From contig OY760687.1 of NCBI GenBank assembly GCA_963663945.1, forward strand, positions 1,550,001 to 1,614,000: a stretch of DNA of 64,000 nt, in the 5' to 3' direction. Each line of letters starts with the position of its first letter. The stretch's first letter is position 1. The position numbers were made by a program, and so were the translations under genes. Below the pieces are notes generated by a model, which was not told the DNA's origin, ran no database searches, and saw nothing but the letters and a program-made list of their open reading frames with translations. Origin of the DNA: Bin87 sp963663945. GTDB taxonomy: Bacteria > Chloroflexota > Dehalococcoidia > Lucifugimonadales > UBA3495. Of this stretch, positions 48,997 to 57,692 are shown in pieces.

Positions 48997-50499
48997 TTAG
49001 TCGTCGCCCACAGGTCTGGGCTGCGGCTCCGGAGCAACCGGCGGCTTCGGCACAGCGGTCCGGTTGCTAACCGCTCTGTAGAGAGAAATACCCGCGCCGG
49101 TGGCGAGCGCGGCGCCCAGCATCAAAAACGCCCAACGCAGGCCGGCGACAAAAGCCGTGGCCACTTCGGGATTTACGGCCTCCAGCTTCGGCTCCACACC
49201 GTAGGCAGCCATGGTGGATACCACGATCGTCGTCGAAACGGCGACACTCACCACGTTCGCCGAATTCCTGACCAATTGGGTCAGCGCCGAAACTACCCCG
49301 TAGCGGCTGCGGTCCACCACGCTGAGGATGCTGCTGCTGTTGGGCGAGTTGAAAATGCCGTTGCCGGAACTCTGCATCATCATCGTGGCGATCACCAGCC
49401 ACACCGGAGAATTTTCTTGCAGCGCAAACGCCAATACGAAGGCTCCGGCTGCGGTCAACGCCATGCCGCATACCGTCGGGATCCGCCATCCGAAGCGATC
49501 GGCCAGGCGGCCGCTGAACGGTCCGATCAGCACCATGCATATGGCCGGCGGAATCATCATCAACCCGACCTGCTCCGGTGCGTACAGCAGGACTCGCTGC
49601 AGGTAAAACGGCATCATAAAGCGCGCCGCCGACGATCCGAAGAAGGACAACCACGCCGCGGCGACGCCCAGGCCGAATATCTGGTTGGTGAACAGGCGCA
49701 GATCCAGCATCGGCGCCCGGATCCTCAATTCCCACCAGACGAACGCGGCCATCAGCGCCGCAACCGCAACTACGCCTACGATCACCGGCGCGGATGTCCA
49801 ACCCAGCCCGTTGCCGTTGCCTACCACCAGCAACAGGATGAGCAAAATCACGCCGGAGGCGGCCGCGCCGGCCCAATCGAATGATGAGGCGCCTTGTCCC
49901 TGCCGGTACTGACCCGACCCGGGTCCCCGCTCCAGCAGGAGCCATGCGAGCACAAGGACCAGGCCACCCGCTGGAACGTTGACGAAAAACACTGATTGCC
50001 AACCAAACCAGGCCACCAGGAAACCGCCCATGGCAGGCCCGGCGATAGCACCCAACCCGACCACGCTCAGGTGCGTGCCCAGGGCCTTGCCACGCTCCGA
50101 GTCGGGGAATGCCGCGATCATCATGCCCATGCCGCAGCCCTGTACCATGCCGGCGCCGATGCCCTTGAGCACGCGCATGAAAATCAGCATTTCGAGGCTC
50201 GTGGAGAGCGCTGCGCCCAGTGAGGCCAGTACGAAAATCGCGGTACCGATCAGATACACCCATCTCCGCCCCACCACGTCGCCCAGTCGTCCCATGGGCA
50301 GCAAAAGCACGCTGATCACCAGCGCATAGGAGACCACGACCCATTGGACCGACTCCAGCGTCGCGTCGAAATGGGATTCGATGCCGGGCAGTGCAACGAG
50401 GACACTGCCATGATCAACCACCGAGAAAAATGTGCCGGCGGCAATGGTCCAGAAAGCCCACCACTTGTAGGACTGGCTGGACGTAATGCGTTGAATCAA
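48997..50499 (-). CDS. MFS drug exporter, DHA2/EmrB-like (14 TM)
   Basis: This 500-residue inner-membrane exporter has the DHA2 landmarks FFSVVDHGSVLVALPGIESHF, the loop motif GRLGDVVGRRWVYLIG, motif C-like GAIAGPAMGGFLVAWFGWQ and RMRVLKGIG-type TM5 (FMRVLKGIGAGM). About fourteen hydrophobic segments are visible. The C-terminus is proline-rich (PKPPVAPEPQPRP), and the DNA coding for it is duplicated just beyond the stop. The start is TTG at 50499 with a weak binding site. Substrates are probably hydrophobic drugs. Confidence 0.85.
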   Translation of the reverse strand: MIQRITSSQSYKWWAFWTIAAGTFFSVVDHGSVLVALPGIESHFDATLESVQWVVVSYALVISVLLLPMGRLGDVVGRRWVYLIGTAIFVLASLGAALSTSLEMLIFMRVLKGIGAGMVQGCGMGMMIAAFPDSERGKALGTHLSVVGLGAIAGPAMGGFLVAWFGWQSVFFVNVPAGGLVLVLAWLLLERGPGSGQYRQGQGASSFDWAGAAASGVILLILLLVVGNGNGLGWTSAPVIVGVVAVAALMAAFVWWELRIRAPMLDLRLFTNQIFGLGVAAAWLSFFGSSAARFMMPFYLQRVLLYAPEQVGLMMIPPAICMVLIGPFSGRLADRFGWRIPTVCGMALTAAGAFVLAFALQENSPVWLVIATMMMQSSGNGIFNSPNSSSILSVVDRSRYGVVSALTQLVRNSANVVSVAVSTTIVVSTMAAYGVEPKLEAVNPEVATAFVAGLRWAFLMLGAALATGAGISLYRAVSNRTAVPKPPVAPEPQPRPVGDD

Positions 50500-50596
50500 A
50501 TTGGTGACCGCCTACCGCGGATCGTGCTGAAGGTTACGGCAACTATCATACTCCTTTTCAAAAGTTGACGTGGCCGCACCATCACATACGTCAATA

Positions 50597-51847
50597 CTAT
50601 TCCAGGCGACGCACACGACCGAGCAAAGCCCAGCACACCGCAGACGCTCCCAGACCCAGCACGGCGATGACCGCCATGGCCGTGGACGGAGAGGTCACGT
50701 CTGAGAGTATTCCGACACCCAGGCTGGCCAGGACCAGGAACCCACGATCGAAGCTCTGCAAGCTGGTCATTCGTCCTCGCAGGCTGTCGGGCGCCAGGGT
50801 TTGGATCAACGTGCCTCGGGTGGTTCGGAAGACAGCCTGGCTGAAAGCCATTGCAGCAATGAACAGGAATGCCAGGGCAATCCATTTTGAAAAAGCGAAA
50901 ATCAGCAGCGTAACTGAGCTGGCGACCACCGCGCCGAGCACGACCTTGCCCTTGGGAAAAATAAACCCGAACGAAGCCATTATCAGCGCGGCCAACAGGC
51001 CTCCGACTCCGGTGACCGCCAGCAGGTACCCACCCACGTCAGCGTCCCGCTTCAGCACCTCGGTGGTGAACACGGGAAACAGGAACCAGGCAGGGTGCAG
51101 GATGATGTTGGGAATGATCGACAATATCATCAGCTGGAAGAAGGCTCGCTCCCCACTCCACACGTAGCGCAGCCCCTCGATCATGTTGGAAAACGCGGAA
51201 CCCCGTTGTCGGGCATCTCCTGGCCGGTGAAATGGAGTGCGCATTCGGAAAATCATCGCGACGTTTACCAGGTATAGGCAGGCCTCGATCGTAAAGTTCC
51301 AGAAGAACCCCAGCGTGAAGATCAGGATGCCGCCCACGAATGGACCCACGATGCGCGTGCCGGTGATGGTCAACACGTTGGTGGCCAGGGCGTTGCCCAG
51401 CATTTCCCGGGGCACGGTGCCGGCGATCAATGCCTGGCGCATGGGCTGCACCGTGGAGTGGCAGCATCCGGCCAGAATCACGTACAGGTAGGCGTGCCAA
51501 ACCTGCACCTCGCCCGACAGGATCAGCAGAGCGAATGCAAGTGCGAGCACTGCCATGACGGTCTGCAGACCCATGACCAACTTCCGTCGGTCGAACCGGT
51601 CGCTCAGCACCCCGCCCCAGGGACCGACCACCAGCCCGGGCAGTGTGTTGATTCCGCCTACCGTGACTACCAGCAGACCGGCGATGTTGGATCCTTCGGA
51701 CAACTCCCGCACCAGCCAGCCCACGCTCAAGAGCTGCAACCACTGCGCGTTGTTGGCAAAGAAGTTGCCGAACCACAGGTATCGGAAATCCCGGAAGGCT
51801 AACCAGGCATCCAGTGTGTGCAGCCGGGGCAGCCGCGCCGCTCGCAA
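50597..51847 (-). CDS. MFS exporter, EntS-like
   Basis: This 416-residue twelve-segment carrier has LPRLHTLDAWLAFRDFRYLW at the start, GVLSDRFDRRKLVMGLQ in loop 2-3 and GTRIVGPFVGGILI. It is a tandem paralogue of the next gene (shared LHTLDAWLAxRDFRxLW, SIIPNxILHPxWFLxPxFT). The group includes the enterobactin exporter EntS and macrolide-type exporters. The TTG start has AAGGGA upstream. A gap of 21 bases separates the two paralogues, which are transcribed from the 53 kb side. Confidence 0.85.
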   Translation of the reverse strand: MRAARLPRLHTLDAWLAFRDFRYLWFGNFFANNAQWLQLLSVGWLVRELSEGSNIAGLLVVTVGGINTLPGLVVGPWGGVLSDRFDRRKLVMGLQTVMAVLALAFALLILSGEVQVWHAYLYVILAGCCHSTVQPMRQALIAGTVPREMLGNALATNVLTITGTRIVGPFVGGILIFTLGFFWNFTIEACLYLVNVAMIFRMRTPFHRPGDARQRGSAFSNMIEGLRYVWSGERAFFQLMILSIIPNIILHPAWFLFPVFTTEVLKRDADVGGYLLAVTGVGGLLAALIMASFGFIFPKGKVVLGAVVASSVTLLIFAFSKWIALAFLFIAAMAFSQAVFRTTRGTLIQTLAPDSLRGRMTSLQSFDRGFLVLASLGVGILSDVTSPSTAMAVIAVLGLGASAVCWALLGRVRRLE

Positions 51848-51868
51848 AACAGGTCCCTTAGCGGTCGC

Positions 51869-53116
51869 CTAACGCAGAGCCCGCACGCGTCGTAGCGTCG
51901 CGAAACATCCAATGGTGACTGTGAGGCCAAGACAGCCAAGGGCCAAAATCGCCATCGACGCGGATGTGAAGTCGGCAAAAATGCCCACTACCACGCTCAC
52001 ACCGATCAGGAAAGAACGCTCGTAGGCCAACAGGGCCATGGTCCGCGCGCGGAACCGGTCCGGCACGATGGTCAATACCAGCGTTCCCTGGGTGGTGCGG
52101 AAATAAGCCTGGAAGAACGACATGGCACCCAGCACGGTGAAAGCCGCCGGAAGCCATGACGAGAAGGCGAACAGGATGGTGGCCAGGGACGACAGGGCCG
52201 CTGCTCCGAACAGGATGTACCCGCGCCGGAATGGCAGGCCCCAGGTGGCGATGGTTAGAGTGGAGAGCAATCCGCCCACGCCGGTGATCGCCAGCAGGTA
52301 GCCGCCCATGTCGGCCTGGGCTTGCCACACTTCGAAGGTGAACAGCGGCAGCAAAAACCACACCGGGTGCAGGATGGTGTTCGGGATCACCGACAGCACC
52401 GCTATTTCCAGGACTTCGCGCTGGTTCCGCCAGAGGTGCAGCAGGCCATCCTTGATGTCTCCCAGCGGAGTGAACCGCCGTTGTTCCTCCGCTGGTTCGG
52501 TCCGGGTGTACGGCGTCCGCATCGGAAGCAACATCAGGACCACGCCCAGGTACAACGCCGCTTCCAGCGCGAAGTTCCAAAAGTAGCCGAGGGTGAATAT
52601 GAGGAGTCCGCCGATGAAGGGACCGAAGACCCTCGTTCCGGTGACGGTCAGGGTGTTGATTGCGTAGGCGTTGACCAGCGCATCCCGAGGCACAGTGTTG
52701 GAAATCAGCACCTGCTGTAACGGCTGGGTGATGGCCAGGCAAGAACCGGAAATCAGAACGTACGCGTAGGCGTGCCATGGACGCACGTAGTCAGTGGCGA
52801 CCAGGAAAGCGAAGCCCAAAGCCAGCACGGCGCTGACAGACTGCAATGCGATCGCCAGCTTGCGACGATCCAGGCGGTCGCCCAGCACTCCCGTTATGGG
52901 GTTGACCAGGAGCCCGGGCAGGGTGTTGAGGGCGCTGACGGACACTACCAGCAAACCGCCGATCCCGGAGCCTGCGGACAGGTCCTTGACCAGCCACCCG
53001 ATGCTCAGGAGTTGCAGCCATAGAGCCGTGAACCCACAAAAATTGGCCAGCCACAGAAGCCGGAAGTCCCGGTAGGCCAGCCAAGCGTCCAGGGTATGGA
53101 GACGCGGGAGTCTCAA
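51869..53116 (-). CDS. MFS exporter, EntS-like paralogue
   Basis: This protein of about 415 residues is a carrier of the same group as its downstream neighbour. It has RLPRLHTLDAWLAYRDFRLLW, GVLGDRLDRRKLAIALQ, GTRVFGPFIGGLLIFTLGYFWNFALE split around TM6, and a closing RRVRALR. I place the start at TTG 53116 by alignment with the paralogue; the frame stays open to 53227 without a better start. Retention of both copies suggests different substrates or a heteromeric arrangement. Confidence 0.82.
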   Translation of the reverse strand: MRLPRLHTLDAWLAYRDFRLLWLANFCGFTALWLQLLSIGWLVKDLSAGSGIGGLLVVSVSALNTLPGLLVNPITGVLGDRLDRRKLAIALQSVSAVLALGFAFLVATDYVRPWHAYAYVLISGSCLAITQPLQQVLISNTVPRDALVNAYAINTLTVTGTRVFGPFIGGLLIFTLGYFWNFALEAALYLGVVLMLLPMRTPYTRTEPAEEQRRFTPLGDIKDGLLHLWRNQREVLEIAVLSVIPNTILHPVWFLLPLFTFEVWQAQADMGGYLLAITGVGGLLSTLTIATWGLPFRRGYILFGAAALSSLATILFAFSSWLPAAFTVLGAMSFFQAYFRTTQGTLVLTIVPDRFRARTMALLAYERSFLIGVSVVVGIFADFTSASMAILALGCLGLTVTIGCFATLRRVRALR

Positions 53117-53420
53117 CGACGGAATGATCGGGCTCTCTCTTGGTATGGATGGATGCGCCGCGTGCAGAATAGCACTCGTGAAATGCGAAAGGCGGCGCGG
53201 GCAAAAACATGGTGCGCCCCGGCGCAAGGGTTGTCAATATGACCTGTTTTTGGGCAGTCAAACCGAGCCCTAAATGGACGGGTATGCCGTGCCAGTCGTC
53301 GCAGGCCGCTATGATATGATGACTTTCGATCCCGCGAATCTGGAGCCGAGGGATGGTCGTGCGTAACGCGGCGAATGGCCCTTCAGCTCCCAGTATCCGC
53401 GAATCCCTCCGGGTGAAGAA
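53117..53420. other. Divergent intergenic region, 304 bases
   Basis: It separates the EntS-like pair from the DUF1800 gene. It holds a TATGAT -10-like element on the plus strand (53310-53315) and a TTGACA on the minus strand (53232-53237) with no good -10 partner. I see no ORF with a binding site, no RNA gene and no strong hairpin. Confidence 0.4.
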
Positions 53421-54830
53421 ATGCACGTAGACTCCCAGCGCGCCTTGATGGCTCACCTGCTACGCCGGGCCGGATTTGGCGCCACGCCGGCGGAACTCGA
53501 CACATATTGCGGATGGGGTTATGACGCGACGGTGGAGTGGCTGCTGCAACCGGAGGCGCAGCCCACCCTCGACGAAGACATCATTGAGCGGTACTACATC
53601 GATTGGAAGGAAAGCCGCAACATCGAGGGTGCGCTTACCGAAACGGTGTACCGGATGAACTGCAATGCCAGTGCGAGGCCGCTCCAGGAGAAAATCGGCC
53701 TTTTCTGGCACGGAGTGTTCGCCACCGGCTTGGCAAAAGTGTTGCACGAGAAAACGATGCTCAACCAGATCGATTTGTTTCGGCAGTTCGGTCTGGGCAA
53801 TTTCGAGGAGTTGTTGCGCCGGTTGGCCCGGGATCCGGCGATGATTTTCTGGCTGGACAACAACTTCAACCACAAAAACGCGATCAACGAAAATTGGGGA
53901 AGGGAACTCCTCGAACTGTTTTCAATGGGCGTGGGCATGGACGGACACGCCAACTATACGGAAGACGACGTGCAGGAGGCTGCCCGCGCGTTTACGGGCT
54001 GGACCATCGACGACGACAATGTAGCCAGCATCCCTTACGGCAAAACGCCCTGGCTGTTCCGCTACGATCCGGAGGATCACGACCAGGGTCCGAAGACGTT
54101 CCTGGGGGAAACAGGTAACTTCGATGGCGACGACGTCATCGAGATCATTTGTCGCCAGCCCTCGACCGCCAGGTTCGTCAGTCGGCATCTCTACAACTTC
54201 TTCGTGGCTGACGACGTGCAAGTGCCGGCGTGGCAGACGACCCCGCCGTCCGACCCGGATGCCATCACGTTGTTGGAGGCCGAATATTTCCGCTCCGGCT
54301 ACGACATTCGATCCATGCTGCGCCTGATGTTCACGTCGGATTTCTTCAAGTCGGAAAGCGCGCGATTTGCCAGGGTCAAAAGCCCTGCTGAAGTGGTTGT
54401 CGGCACATTGCACCTCGTCGGAGATTTCAAATTCCCGAAAGTGGGTTTCATGGACACGGCTCTGGAATGTCGTTACATGAACCAGGACCTGCTGAACCCG
54501 CCGTCTGTGGAGGGTTGGCATACCGGTAGGGAATGGATCGACAGCGGCAGCATGGTGGAGCGCATCAATTTCGTGGCCGACAATCTGGGCGATGCGAACC
54601 ACCCCGGCGTGCGCACCATCGTCGACACGCTTTTGAACCGGCAACCTGACGCAACAGAAATAGTGGACCAGTGCCTGGAACTGCTGGGCAGCGTCGTGCT
54701 CCGTGATGACAACCGCAACGCGTTGATCGCCCAGGCGGAACAGGCGCTGGACGCGGGAGCGGGCTCCGAGGAAGTTATCCTCAACGCCCTCCGCATGATC
54801 GGATCGACGCGGGAGTATCAGTTCGCGTAG
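53421..54830 (+). CDS. DUF1800 family protein
   Basis: This 469-residue protein has the DUF1800 opening AHLLRRAGFGATPAELDTY, then LQEKIGLFWHGVFATG, NENWGRELLELFSMGVG, YTEDDVQEAARAFTGW and LLNPPSVEGWHTGREWI. These proteins usually pair with a DUF1501 sulfatase-like gene and are exported. Here no DUF1501 gene follows, and no signal peptide is visible at the ATG, which is preceded by GGGTGAAG. The function of the family is not established. Confidence 0.88.
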   Translation: MHVDSQRALMAHLLRRAGFGATPAELDTYCGWGYDATVEWLLQPEAQPTLDEDIIERYYIDWKESRNIEGALTETVYRMNCNASARPLQEKIGLFWHGVFATGLAKVLHEKTMLNQIDLFRQFGLGNFEELLRRLARDPAMIFWLDNNFNHKNAINENWGRELLELFSMGVGMDGHANYTEDDVQEAARAFTGWTIDDDNVASIPYGKTPWLFRYDPEDHDQGPKTFLGETGNFDGDDVIEIICRQPSTARFVSRHLYNFFVADDVQVPAWQTTPPSDPDAITLLEAEYFRSGYDIRSMLRLMFTSDFFKSESARFARVKSPAEVVVGTLHLVGDFKFPKVGFMDTALECRYMNQDLLNPPSVEGWHTGREWIDSGSMVERINFVADNLGDANHPGVRTIVDTLLNRQPDATEIVDQCLELLGSVVLRDDNRNALIAQAEQALDAGAGSEEVILNALRMIGSTREYQFA

Positions 54831-54919
54831 CCGGCTATACCGAGACGCCGGGCGCGTGCCACCGGGCCGAGGGACTGCCGGACCGGGGTTTAAGGGTACG
54901 GGCGCGTCGTGCGCGAGAA

Positions 54920-56152
54920 ATGATAACCCAGGGAACAGGCCCCTTGAGCATCAGATCAGAACCGGTACCCAGCGCGGCCCGCCGTTGTATGACGGATGGC
55001 CAATTGGCTCTGGTCGGCGTGGCGGATGAACTGGCCCGCCAGCGTTTCGCGCCGCGTGCGGCGCACTACGATGCCGAGGCGGAATTCCCCATCGAAAACT
55101 ACGCTGACCTGAGGGAGGCTGGGTTACTGACGCTTCGCGTTCCCACCGCGTATGGGGGCAGCGGTGTTGACCCGCTGACCTTCGCCATGTGCATCTTGGC
55201 AGTGGCTCGCGGCTGTGCCTCCACGGCGCTGACGCTGACCATGCATACGAATGTGCTCGGCTCTTTCGTCGGGGGATTGGGATCGGCGGAGCAGCGGCGC
55301 CGCTACTTTGCCGAAGCGGTGGAAGCAGGCAAGTTGTTCGCGTCTTTGACCAGTGAGCCGGGAGTGTCCGCGAGAGAACGGTTCGTACTGTCAACCACCT
55401 TTGCGCCTCAGGACGACGGTGGCTACCGGGTTTCCGGCGCCAAGCATTTTTGTTCCCTGGCCGATGCTGCCGACTATTTCTTCGTTTCCGGCGTGGTGGA
55501 AGGGACCGGCGGCGGCGGTGAAAATATTCTGTCGGCAATGATCCGAAGCGATATGAGCGGCGTTCGAGTGACCGGTGAATGGGACGCCGTCGGGATGAGG
55601 GCTACAGCGAGCCACGCGGTCAGCTTCGATACCGTGGCGCCGCACGACGCGGTGTTCGGGCCGCCCGGCCGGTTGCTCAGCGCCGACTGGGGAAGTTTCT
55701 CATTGGGGTACGCCGCCGTATACCTGGGGATAGCTGAAGCGGCGTACAACCACATCCGTGAGTACGTCACCGCGCGAACCTGGACGCCCGGCGGAGACGT
55801 GATGATCGACCATCCGTCCACGCAGCAAACTGTCGGGCAGATGGGTTTGTCGGTTCAGTCCGGTCGCCTCTTGCTGGTGGACGCCGCATTGGCGGACCGG
55901 GAGGCGGACCCCACCGGCGCCGTGCTGGCGGTTAATCGAGCCAAGCAATATTGCGCCGAAGCCGGCGCCTGGGTGACGGACGCAGCCATGCGGTTGGCAG
56001 GTGGTGGTGGGCTCCTCAAGTCCTCGCCTCTGGAGAGATTGCGCCGGGACGCGTTGTCGGGTCCGGTGATGCCGCCGGCCAACGACCGGTGCCTGGAAAC
56101 CATCGGCAAGCTGGAATGTGGACTGCCCGCAGTGACCATCGAGCTAAGTTAG
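54920..56152 (+). CDS. Acyl-CoA dehydrogenase family protein
   Basis: This 410-residue flavoenzyme has the usual layout: an N-terminal helical domain (FPIENYADLREAGLLTLRVPTAYGGSGVDPLTF), FASLTSEPGVSARE in the beta domain, SGAKHFCSLADAADYFFVSG, and a C-terminal helical domain with AMRLAGGGGLLKSSPLERLRRDA. The late loop resembles members that bind FAD with Gly-rich segments and may include monooxygenase-like relatives (DszC type). The ATG lies after GAGAA. An NHL-repeat gene follows eight bases later, implying a shared transcript. Confidence 0.88.
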   Translation: MITQGTGPLSIRSEPVPSAARRCMTDGQLALVGVADELARQRFAPRAAHYDAEAEFPIENYADLREAGLLTLRVPTAYGGSGVDPLTFAMCILAVARGCASTALTLTMHTNVLGSFVGGLGSAEQRRRYFAEAVEAGKLFASLTSEPGVSARERFVLSTTFAPQDDGGYRVSGAKHFCSLADAADYFFVSGVVEGTGGGGENILSAMIRSDMSGVRVTGEWDAVGMRATASHAVSFDTVAPHDAVFGPPGRLLSADWGSFSLGYAAVYLGIAEAAYNHIREYVTARTWTPGGDVMIDHPSTQQTVGQMGLSVQSGRLLLVDAALADREADPTGAVLAVNRAKQYCAEAGAWVTDAAMRLAGGGGLLKSSPLERLRRDALSGPVMPPANDRCLETIGKLECGLPAVTIELS

Positions 56153-56160
56153 GAAACGAG

Positions 56161-57144
56161 ATGACCACAGTCGTCGAACATCCAGTGTCCGTGGCCGGAC
56201 TGTATCAATATCACGACGTAATCGGACTGTTGTCCGCTGGCGGACCAGGATTCAGTGGGCCCGTGTCGCTGGCGCTGGGTCCGGATGGATTGCTGCATGT
56301 GGCCAGCCGGGCCAACCCCAACCAACCGGAAGCAGTGCGGGTAACCAGGTGCACCGTCCAGGGCGATTACGTCGGCGAGTTTTGCGGCTGGGGCGATGCG
56401 CCGGGTCAATTCATCTGGGTCACGGCGATCGCTTTCGGACCGGACGGCAACCTGTACCTTGCGGACGAAAACACGCATCGGATATCGACATTCACGGCAG
56501 AGGGTGAGTTTCTGGGCCATTGGGGTGAATTCGGAAGTGGCTATGGCCAGATGAACCGGCCGTCGGGTATGGCTTTCCCGCCCGACGGTACGCTGGTGGT
56601 CGCGGATTCGTTGAACCATCGAATCCAGCGTTTCACGATGGACGGCAGCCCGCTGGACGCCTGGGGAACGTATGGCAAAGGGCCCGGACAGTTCGATATG
56701 CCCTGGGGTGTCGCGGTGGACTCCGTCGGTACGGTGTACGTTTCGGATTGGCGCAACGACCGGGTTCAGAAATTTGAAGCTGATGGTCGTTTCCTGGCTG
56801 AGTTTGACGGTGGCAGCGCGGGAGACGGGTTCTCACGGCCAAACGGACTGGCGGTGCACAGAGATCGCATTTACGTGTGCGATTGGTGGAACGACCGCGT
56901 GCAGGTATTGGATACCGACGGACAGGTCATCGACACGTTGATCGGCCATTCCGGCACCTCTAAGTGGGCCCGCACGTTCCTTGATGCCAACCCGGACATC
57001 GAGGAGAAACTCAACAACGCGACGCAAAACATTGAACTGAAGCGCCGGTTTTACCGGCCCGCCGCAGTCACCGTGAGCGACAACGGGTTGGTGTTCGTAG
57101 CAGACTGCTATCGGCATCGCGTTCAAATTTACCGGAAACTGTAG
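56161..57144 (+). CDS. NHL-repeat beta-propeller protein
   Basis: This 327-residue protein is built of about six NHL-type blades, each near 45 residues with the pattern GVAVDxxGxVYVSDxxNDRVQKF (for example AIAFGPDGNLYLADENTHRI, GMAFPPDGTLVVADSLNHRI and LVFVADCYRHRVQIY). There is no signal peptide. It may bind ligands or act as a lactonase/peptidylglycine-lyase-like enzyme; no catalytic set is evident. The start at 56161 follows AGGAAACGAG. It is cotranscribed with the acyl-CoA dehydrogenase. Confidence 0.88.
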   Translation: MTTVVEHPVSVAGLYQYHDVIGLLSAGGPGFSGPVSLALGPDGLLHVASRANPNQPEAVRVTRCTVQGDYVGEFCGWGDAPGQFIWVTAIAFGPDGNLYLADENTHRISTFTAEGEFLGHWGEFGSGYGQMNRPSGMAFPPDGTLVVADSLNHRIQRFTMDGSPLDAWGTYGKGPGQFDMPWGVAVDSVGTVYVSDWRNDRVQKFEADGRFLAEFDGGSAGDGFSRPNGLAVHRDRIYVCDWWNDRVQVLDTDGQVIDTLIGHSGTSKWARTFLDANPDIEEKLNNATQNIELKRRFYRPAAVTVSDNGLVFVADCYRHRVQIYRKL

Positions 57145-57203
57145 GACAGCGACGCCGGGTTCAATTCCCGCTGGGACCGGCGCAGGCGGATATAGGAGGC
57201 ACC

Positions 57204-57626
57204 ATGACCAGTACCAATGGCCACAGGGCGAACCAGGAGATCGGCACGACGGTGCTCGTCGTGATGATGGAGGTGGACGAGGCCGACGACGCCGTGTTCA
57301 ACAAGTGGTACAACGAGGAACACCTGCCGGAGCGCATGTCCATCCCCGGCTACGTCAGCGCCCGGAGGTTCATGCTGGACCCGGAGGACGAGCAGGCGAA
57401 CGGGGTGTTGCGATACCTTTGCATCTGGGAACTGGAAAACGACAGCCCGTTGCAATCACAGTTCTACAAGGACCAGAACGCCAAGCCCACGCCGACGAAA
57501 GAGGCTGCAAACGGGGTTGTGAAGCAGAGGGCGCGAGGTTTGTACCGGCAAATCTTCCCGACTACCGGCGGATACAACGACCGCATCGGCTACACCTACC
57601 CGGACGGCGTCAGAATAGGCGCATAG
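57204..57626 (+). CDS. Dimeric alpha/beta-barrel (EthD-like) protein
   Basis: This 140-residue protein has VLVVMMEVDEADDAVFNKWYNEEHLPER and IPGYVSARRF, the pattern of EthD/DUF4286-like ferredoxin-fold proteins, which often serve as small monooxygenases or accessory proteins in degradation pathways. AGGAGGC lies before the ATG. A strong terminator hairpin follows. It sits after the acyl-CoA dehydrogenase/NHL pair and may belong to the same catabolic unit. Confidence 0.78.
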   Translation: MTSTNGHRANQEIGTTVLVVMMEVDEADDAVFNKWYNEEHLPERMSIPGYVSARRFMLDPEDEQANGVLRYLCIWELENDSPLQSQFYKDQNAKPTPTKEAANGVVKQRARGLYRQIFPTTGGYNDRIGYTYPDGVRIGA

Positions 57627-57653
57627 GGCAACGCACCGTAGCCGACGAGCTGA

Positions 57654-57677
57654 AGGGGCTGTCAAACGACAGCCCCT
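57654..57677 (+). terminator. Rho-independent terminator
   Basis: AGGGGCTGTC and GACAGCCCCT form a perfect 10-bp stem with loop AAAC, followed by CTTGTTTAG. It lies between two convergent genes and probably serves both. Confidence 0.75.
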
Positions 57678-57692
57678 CTTGTTTAGCGTTTC

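Noticed and set aside
57155..57180. Complete tRNA gene
   Set aside because: Only a T-arm and a 3' strand can be seen; no matching acceptor 5' strand, D-arm or anticodon arm occurs in the preceding 60 bases.
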